A stretch of 17,543 bases of DNA from an uncultured Thiotrichaceae bacterium (GTDB taxonomy: Bacteria > Pseudomonadota > Gammaproteobacteria > Thiotrichales > Thiotrichaceae): the NCBI GenBank assembly GCA_902727945.1, contig CACVAV010000305.1:1-17543 (forward strand), read 5' to 3'. Each line of letters opens with the position of its first letter. Positions within the stretch are counted from its first letter, which is position 1. Below are positions 13,381 through 17,543 of this stretch, piece after piece. Below the pieces are notes generated by a model that ran no database searches, had not been told where the DNA came from, and was given only the letters and a program-made list of their open reading frames with translations. The translations under genes and the position numbers were made by a program.

Positions 13381-15306
13381 ATGTTACAAGCAATTCATGA
13401 TAAGGCTAAGGGCTGGATAGCCTACGCCATCGTCGGTTTTATATGCATACCGTTTGCCTTATGGGGCATAAATTCATATTTTGAGGGAGGGGCTGCTCAG
13501 CCTGTCGCAACCATTAATGGTGAAGAAATTTCATCACAGGACGTGCAGTTTCAACTGTCGCAGATCCGGCGGCAATATGGGCGCTTAGCTTCCAGTTTAG
13601 GTGAAGATCAGTTGAAGCAAATGGCACTGGATAATGTCATTAACCAGACTTTGTTACGTCAGAAAGCTGAGGAAGAAGGGTATCGTGCCAGTGGCCCTGA
13701 GGTGTTTGAGAATATCTCCCGTTCTTTTCAGACCGATGGAAAGTTTGATCGTGAGCAATATGAGCGATTTTTGCAATCCCAGCGTCGTAATCAGGGTGAG
13801 TTTGAGAACCAGGTGCGTGAAGATCTGACACTCCGGCATTTCCAAAGTGCTGTTTCCTCTACTGCATTTGTGCCGAAAGCGCAGGCTGAGTTCTACCAGT
13901 CGTTGCGCAAGCAACAGCGTGATGTTGAGCATTTTACGTTGAAAGTATCTGACTTTGAAGGCAAGGCTGAGGTTACTGATGAGCAGGTTGCCGAATACTA
14001 TGAGCAAAATAAAGCGCGCTTCATGACTGAACAAAGGGTTAAGTTGGCTTATATTGAAATAAATCAGGATGAGCTGGCTAAAGATGTTGAAGTGACTGAT
14101 GAAATTTTACAACAATATTATGACGAAAATTCAGACCGTTATCTGACACCTGAGTCACGTAACACCAGTCATGTGTTGATCACTACGGACTCGAGAACGG
14201 AAGAAGAAGCGAAGCAGTTGGCTCAAAGTTTATATGATGCGATTCAGTCAGGGGAGCGAACTTTTGAAGATGTTGCGCAGAAAGACTCTGATGATAAAGT
14301 GGCCGCTGAAAATAATGGTGTAGTAGCCGACGTTGTGATGGGTGACTGGGGGCCATTATTTCAGAATGCTGTATTTGCACTGGAAGCCAATCAGGTGTCT
14401 GAGCCGGTCAAAACTGAGGCAGGTTATGAACTTCTTCGTGTCAATACTATTACTAAGGCCGTACAAAAGTCATTTGCTGAAGTTAAGTCGGAGTTAGAAG
14501 AAGATTACCGTAAGACTAAAGCTGCTGATCTATACCTGGATAAAACAGATCAGGTGCAAACGATCGCTTACGAGCAAAGTGGCGATTTAGCACCGGCAGC
14601 GCAGGCGGCGGGTTTAACCGTTAAGTCTACTGATTGGGTGACGCGCACTAAAGGTGAGGGGATTGCAGAAAATCCTAAAGTACTGGATGCTGCCTTTTCG
14701 GAAGATGTGCTGGGTGGTGGGAAAAATTCTGAGCCGCTAGAGTTGTCTGATACCCAGGCTGTTGTCGTGCGGGTAACTGAACAAGAGGCTGCAAAACAGA
14801 AGTCACTGGATGACGTTAAAGATGAAATCGTAAGCACTTTGAAAGCAGAAGAAGCGCGTAAGTTGACTGCAAAAAAGGGTGAGGAGCTTCTGGCTGCTTT
14901 AATAGCTGCAGGTGATTGGTCTGTAGTGGACGCTGAAGCCGCCACTAAGTCTACCGGAACTGAGGCTACTGAAAAGCTGGTGACTGCTGATGAAGAAGCT
15001 AAAGCCTCAGTTATTGAGAAGGCAGGTAAAATAGAGCGGGTGGGTAGTCAATTACCTCCGGCTGTTGTCGGTGAGGCATTTGCGTTACCACGGCCTGAAG
15101 CTGGTAAATCCAGTTGGGGGAGTGCAGTCATGGCAAATGGTGACTATGTACTGGTCGCGGTGAAGTCGGTTGAAGATGGTGCTGTTGAGCTGGATGATAA
15201 TGCTAGACAATTGGTGAATAGCTCGGTTAGTAATCGTGAGGTGGGTGCTTTGCTAAAAGCCTTGCGGGAACGTGCTGAAATTGAGTTGGCGCCAGAAAAT
15301 ATATAG
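13381..15306 (+). CDS. ppiD: Periplasmic folding chaperone PpiD (SurA/parvulin family)
   Basis: 641-aa inner-membrane-anchored chaperone that helps proteins leaving the Sec translocon. After a short cytoplasmic end, one membrane segment spans about residues 12-31 (WIAYAIVGFICIPFALWGI). A SurA-N-like domain follows (about 37-180), then a parvulin domain at about 258-357 (SHVLITTDSRTEEEAKQLA), then a helical region. The parvulin centre reads NNGVVADVVMGDWGPLF in place of the usual NGGDLGWF-type motif, so isomerase activity is doubtful, as reported for E. coli PpiD. Length matches the family (about 620). No clear ribosome binding site precedes the ATG, but the N-terminus aligns with known PpiD starts. 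Its position after hupB is conserved in gammaproteobacteria. A strong terminator follows. Confidence 0.93.
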   Translation: MLQAIHDKAKGWIAYAIVGFICIPFALWGINSYFEGGAAQPVATINGEEISSQDVQFQLSQIRRQYGRLASSLGEDQLKQMALDNVINQTLLRQKAEEEGYRASGPEVFENISRSFQTDGKFDREQYERFLQSQRRNQGEFENQVREDLTLRHFQSAVSSTAFVPKAQAEFYQSLRKQQRDVEHFTLKVSDFEGKAEVTDEQVAEYYEQNKARFMTEQRVKLAYIEINQDELAKDVEVTDEILQQYYDENSDRYLTPESRNTSHVLITTDSRTEEEAKQLAQSLYDAIQSGERTFEDVAQKDSDDKVAAENNGVVADVVMGDWGPLFQNAVFALEANQVSEPVKTEAGYELLRVNTITKAVQKSFAEVKSELEEDYRKTKAADLYLDKTDQVQTIAYEQSGDLAPAAQAAGLTVKSTDWVTRTKGEGIAENPKVLDAAFSEDVLGGGKNSEPLELSDTQAVVVRVTEQEAAKQKSLDDVKDEIVSTLKAEEARKLTAKKGEELLAALIAAGDWSVVDAEAATKSTGTEATEKLVTADEEAKASVIEKAGKIERVGSQLPPAVVGEAFALPRPEAGKSSWGSAVMANGDYVLVAVKSVEDGAVELDDNARQLVNSSVSNREVGALLKALRERAEIELAPENI

Positions 15307-15326
15307 CCTTATCGTCGAATAGTCGT

Positions 15327-15354
15327 AAAAAAGCCTGCATGTCAGGCTTTTTTT
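15327..15354 (+). terminator. Rho-independent terminator after ppiD
   Basis: Perfect 11-bp stem AAAAAAGCCTG (15327-15337) with CAGGCTTTTTT (15343-15353), loop CATGT, ending in a run of T. The A run on the other side means it could act in both directions. It ends 40 nt before mtaB. Confidence 0.9.
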
Positions 15355-15394
15355 ACATGTTAACCCCGTAATTTTTTGGTTTTGCAGTCCTGAT

Positions 15395-16684
15395 ATGAAC
15401 ATACATTTAAAAGCCTTGGGCTGTCGCCTGAATGAGGCTGAATTAGAGCAATGGTCACAGACATTCCGTAGCAACGGGCATCAAATTGTTCAATCGTCCC
15501 CTGATGCTGATGTGGTGGTTCTTAATACCTGCGCTGTTACCAATGAAGCATCAGCAAAGTCACGCCGTTTAATGAATCGTTTGTACCGTGATAACCCTGC
15601 TGCAAAATTGGTGGTTTCCGGTTGTTATGCGACGTTGCAGGCGGATGAGGTGGCGGATAATCTGGGCGTGGATCTGGTGGTGCCGAACGACCGGAAGGAT
15701 CAGCTACCTGAACAAGTCATGAAGGCGTTTGAACTACCTATTATGCCTAAAATCATGACCGAGCCGGGTGAGTCAGGTTTGTTTATTCGCGGGCGGCATC
15801 GGGCGTTCATTAAAATTCAGGATGGCTGCCGTTATCGTTGCACATTTTGTATTGTAACCGTGGCGCGTGGTGAAGAGCGTAGCAGGCAGGAGACTGAGAT
15901 TATTGATGAAATCAATCAACTGTCACAGCAAGGTATACAGGAAATCGTCCTGACGGGCGTGCATGTGGGGGGTTATGGCAGTGATCTGGATAACAGTACA
16001 TTATATTCATTAGTGCAGCGGGTGCTGGCGGAAACTGATATTCCACGCATTCGTTTTGCTTCTGTGGAACCGTGGGATTTGCCGGATAACTTTTTTGCAT
16101 TGTTCAGTGATTCCCGCTTGATGCCACATATGCACCTGCCTATTCAAAGTGGTGCTGATTCTGTTTTACGCCGCATGGCGCGGCGCTGTAAAACCGGTGA
16201 ATTTACAACACTGCTTGAGCAGGCAAGACGCGATGTTCCTGGTTTTAATGTGACAACTGATATTATTGTCGGCTTTCCCGGAGAGACGGAAGAAGAATGG
16301 GCTGAAACGTTGGCGTATGTTGAGCAAACCGGTTTTGGTCATATCCATATATTCACTTATTCTGAGCGGGAAGGCACTAAGGCTGCCCGCCTTGAAAACC
16401 GGGTAGCGGAACCTGTGCGCAAACAACGCAGTCAAACCCTGCATCAGTTGGCCGAACAGTTGAAGCAGAATTGGTTGCGACAGCAGTTGGGCCAGTCAGT
16501 TAATGTGCTTTGGGAACGGCGTAGAGAGGAGGGTGGTCAGGCTTTTTATAGCGGTTATACACCTAACTACTGCAAAGTTATCGCACAAACGGATACTGTT
16601 CCAGCGCTGGTAAATAAAATTACGCCAGTGTATTTGGGTGCTCTCGATGACGGGAGTGCTATTTTGCAAGGAGAGTTTGTGTGA
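15395..16684 (+). CDS. mtaB: tRNA t6A37 methylthiotransferase, MtaB type
   Basis: 429-aa radical-SAM methylthiotransferase, probably converting t6A to ms2t6A at position 37 of ANN-decoding tRNAs. The N-terminal domain has Cys10 (ALGCRLNEAE), Cys46 (LNTCAVTNEA) and Cys77 (VSGCYA), which bind one iron-sulfur cluster. The radical-SAM cluster is held by Cys145, Cys149 and Cys152 (DGCRYRCTFC). A TRAM-like RNA-binding domain occupies about 365-429. The LGCRLN and EVTGVH-like (LTGVHVGGYG) motifs resemble MtaB rather than MiaB or RimO, but the subfamily call is by eye. No good ribosome binding site precedes the ATG. The 40-nt gap after the ppiD terminator holds no recognisable promoter. The stop overlaps the start of the next gene, so the two are translationally coupled. 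Confidence 0.88.
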   Translation: MNIHLKALGCRLNEAELEQWSQTFRSNGHQIVQSSPDADVVVLNTCAVTNEASAKSRRLMNRLYRDNPAAKLVVSGCYATLQADEVADNLGVDLVVPNDRKDQLPEQVMKAFELPIMPKIMTEPGESGLFIRGRHRAFIKIQDGCRYRCTFCIVTVARGEERSRQETEIIDEINQLSQQGIQEIVLTGVHVGGYGSDLDNSTLYSLVQRVLAETDIPRIRFASVEPWDLPDNFFALFSDSRLMPHMHLPIQSGADSVLRRMARRCKTGEFTTLLEQARRDVPGFNVTTDIIVGFPGETEEEWAETLAYVEQTGFGHIHIFTYSEREGTKAARLENRVAEPVRKQRSQTLHQLAEQLKQNWLRQQLGQSVNVLWERRREEGGQAFYSGYTPNYCKVIAQTDTVPALVNKITPVYLGALDDGSAILQGEFV

Positions 16685-17265
16685 TGTCTGCTAACAGATC
16701 TGAATGTCGTGGATTACTACTTAGTTTATTTGTCGGTTTGTTTTTATTGGGCGGCTGTATGTCTTCTGAGCAGCAACAGGCGCGGGAAGTAGCTAATAGT
16801 TTTTGGCAGGCAGTGTTGGATAAAGACATGGAGACTGCTAAAGGATTAGTGACCTGGGATAGCGTTGAATACCTGAAGTTTCTCAGTAATGATAAATTGG
16901 CTGCGCAAAATTTTGAAACCGGTGAACTGCAAATTACTGATGGTGTTGCTGAGATTGCCACGGTGCTGAATAGTGGCTCAACCGCTGAAATGCAGATACC
17001 AGTGCGTACAATATTGGTTCGTCATGAAGATGGTTGGCTGGTGGATGTGCAAAAAACATTGGGTTCCATGGTCAGTGGAGCCATGGGAAGTATCGTTGAT
17101 CAATTGAATAGTTTTATGCAGGACGGCCTTAAGGGGTTGGATGAATCGCTGAGTGACAGCATTGATCAGTTGGGCAAAACACTAGAGAACGGTTTGCAGG
17201 ATTTACAAAAAGAATTGCTGAAGCCTCCGGTAGCTCCCCATAAAAATGATGAGCAGGCAATTTGA
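16684..17265 (+). CDS. Small lipoprotein of unknown function
   Basis: 193-aa predicted lipoprotein. The signal peptide (1-24) ends in lipobox LLGGC with Cys25. Residue 26 is Met, not Asp, which favours outer-membrane sorting. Residues 31-122 (AREVANSFWQAVLDKDMETA to HEDGWLVDVQK) suggest an NTF2-like fold of the DUF4878 or SnoaL kind. Residues 125-180 look like a long amphipathic helix with repeated LxxxLxDSIDQLGK patterns, and the end is Pro/charged. I do not recognise a specific function. The ATG overlaps the mtaB stop as TGATG. AAGGAG (16668-16673) is 10 nt from the ATG and 7 nt from a GTG at 16681, which would add one residue. Co-expression with mtaB is likely, but a functional link is not implied. 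Confidence 0.85.
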   Translation: MSANRSECRGLLLSLFVGLFLLGGCMSSEQQQAREVANSFWQAVLDKDMETAKGLVTWDSVEYLKFLSNDKLAAQNFETGELQITDGVAEIATVLNSGSTAEMQIPVRTILVRHEDGWLVDVQKTLGSMVSGAMGSIVDQLNSFMQDGLKGLDESLSDSIDQLGKTLENGLQDLQKELLKPPVAPHKNDEQAI

Positions 17266-17543
17266 GTTTGTATGGGTTTTTTGGCGCTAATCACTGATTT
17301 TTAACTCTTTATTTGTAGGTGTTTTTTTTTAGATCATGCTTTTGGGAACTATCTTTACTAAGATCGTTCTTAATAAAAGGTATTTTTATTATAGTGTTCG
17401 TCGAGTAGTTGTAATATTAGTCACCCCTTTATCGGCCTGATGTCCATATACGGTGAGAAACCACCTGTTTGTCAGTAGCTTGCTGGTCATTGTTACATTT
17501 TATTTGCTACCTTGTTGTTGAAACCGGAAGTAGGTGTAGTTTT
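17266..17543. other. AT-rich intergenic region at the window end
   Basis: 278 nt without a credible gene on either strand. It contains several T runs and an AT-only dyad TAATAAAA/TTTTATTA (17371-17378, 17384-17391). No clear terminator follows the lipoprotein gene. It may carry the promoter of a gene beyond the window. Confidence 0.5.

Overview
The window looks like a chromosomal core segment of a marine-type gammaproteobacterium, most likely from the Oceanospirillales neighbourhood. This placement is inferred from gene order (tig-clpP-clpX-lon-hupB-tRNAs-ppiD), moderately AT-leaning coding sequence and E. coli-like tRNAs; no rRNA or marker gene allows a firm name. I see no insertion sequences, phage genes, integrases or CRISPR arrays, and no broken genes.

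Region 1 (1-5497) is a complete short-chain polyhydroxyalkanoate (PHB) locus. On the minus strand phaA (thiolase) and phaB (acetoacetyl-CoA reductase) form a two-gene operon ending in a clear terminator, followed by phaR, the regulator, on its own. Divergent from phaA run phaE and phaC, the two subunits of a class III PHA synthase. Together these enzymes convert acetyl-CoA to acetoacetyl-CoA, then to 3-hydroxybutyryl-CoA, then to polymer. The PhaE here is unusual. A normal PhaE-like body and coiled coil are followed by a long Lys/Ala/Pro-rich tail and a C-terminal helix-hairpin-helix domain, which suggests a synthase subunit that may also bind nucleic acid. A 16-bp element (14 of 16 identical) is shared by the phaR upstream region and the phaA/phaE divergent promoter, and is a candidate PhaR operator.

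Region 2 (5594-6115) is a tRNA cluster, Pro(UGG)-Arg(UCU)-His(GUG)-Leu(UAG), with a strong sigma70-type promoter in front and a second promoter just before tRNA-Leu.

Region 3 (6191-12736) is the protein quality-control block: trigger factor, ClpP, ClpX, Lon and the HU-beta nucleoid protein. ClpP and ClpX are separated by a strong terminator. Lon and HU have their own upstream regions, with a very good promoter for hupB.

Region 4 (12753-13161) holds four tRNAs in mirror order, Val-Asp-Asp-Val, beginning only 16 nt after hupB. A terminator-like hairpin lies between the two Asp genes.

Region 5 (13381-17265) holds ppiD (membrane-anchored periplasmic chaperone), a terminator, an mtaB-type tRNA methylthiotransferase gene, and a translationally overlapping small lipoprotein gene of unknown function. 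The last 278 bases (17266-17543) are AT-rich and non-coding as far as I can see.

Three start codons were moved inward from the longest open frames because ribosome binding sites decide them: phaA to 2640, phaC to a GTG at 4430, and lon to 9852.
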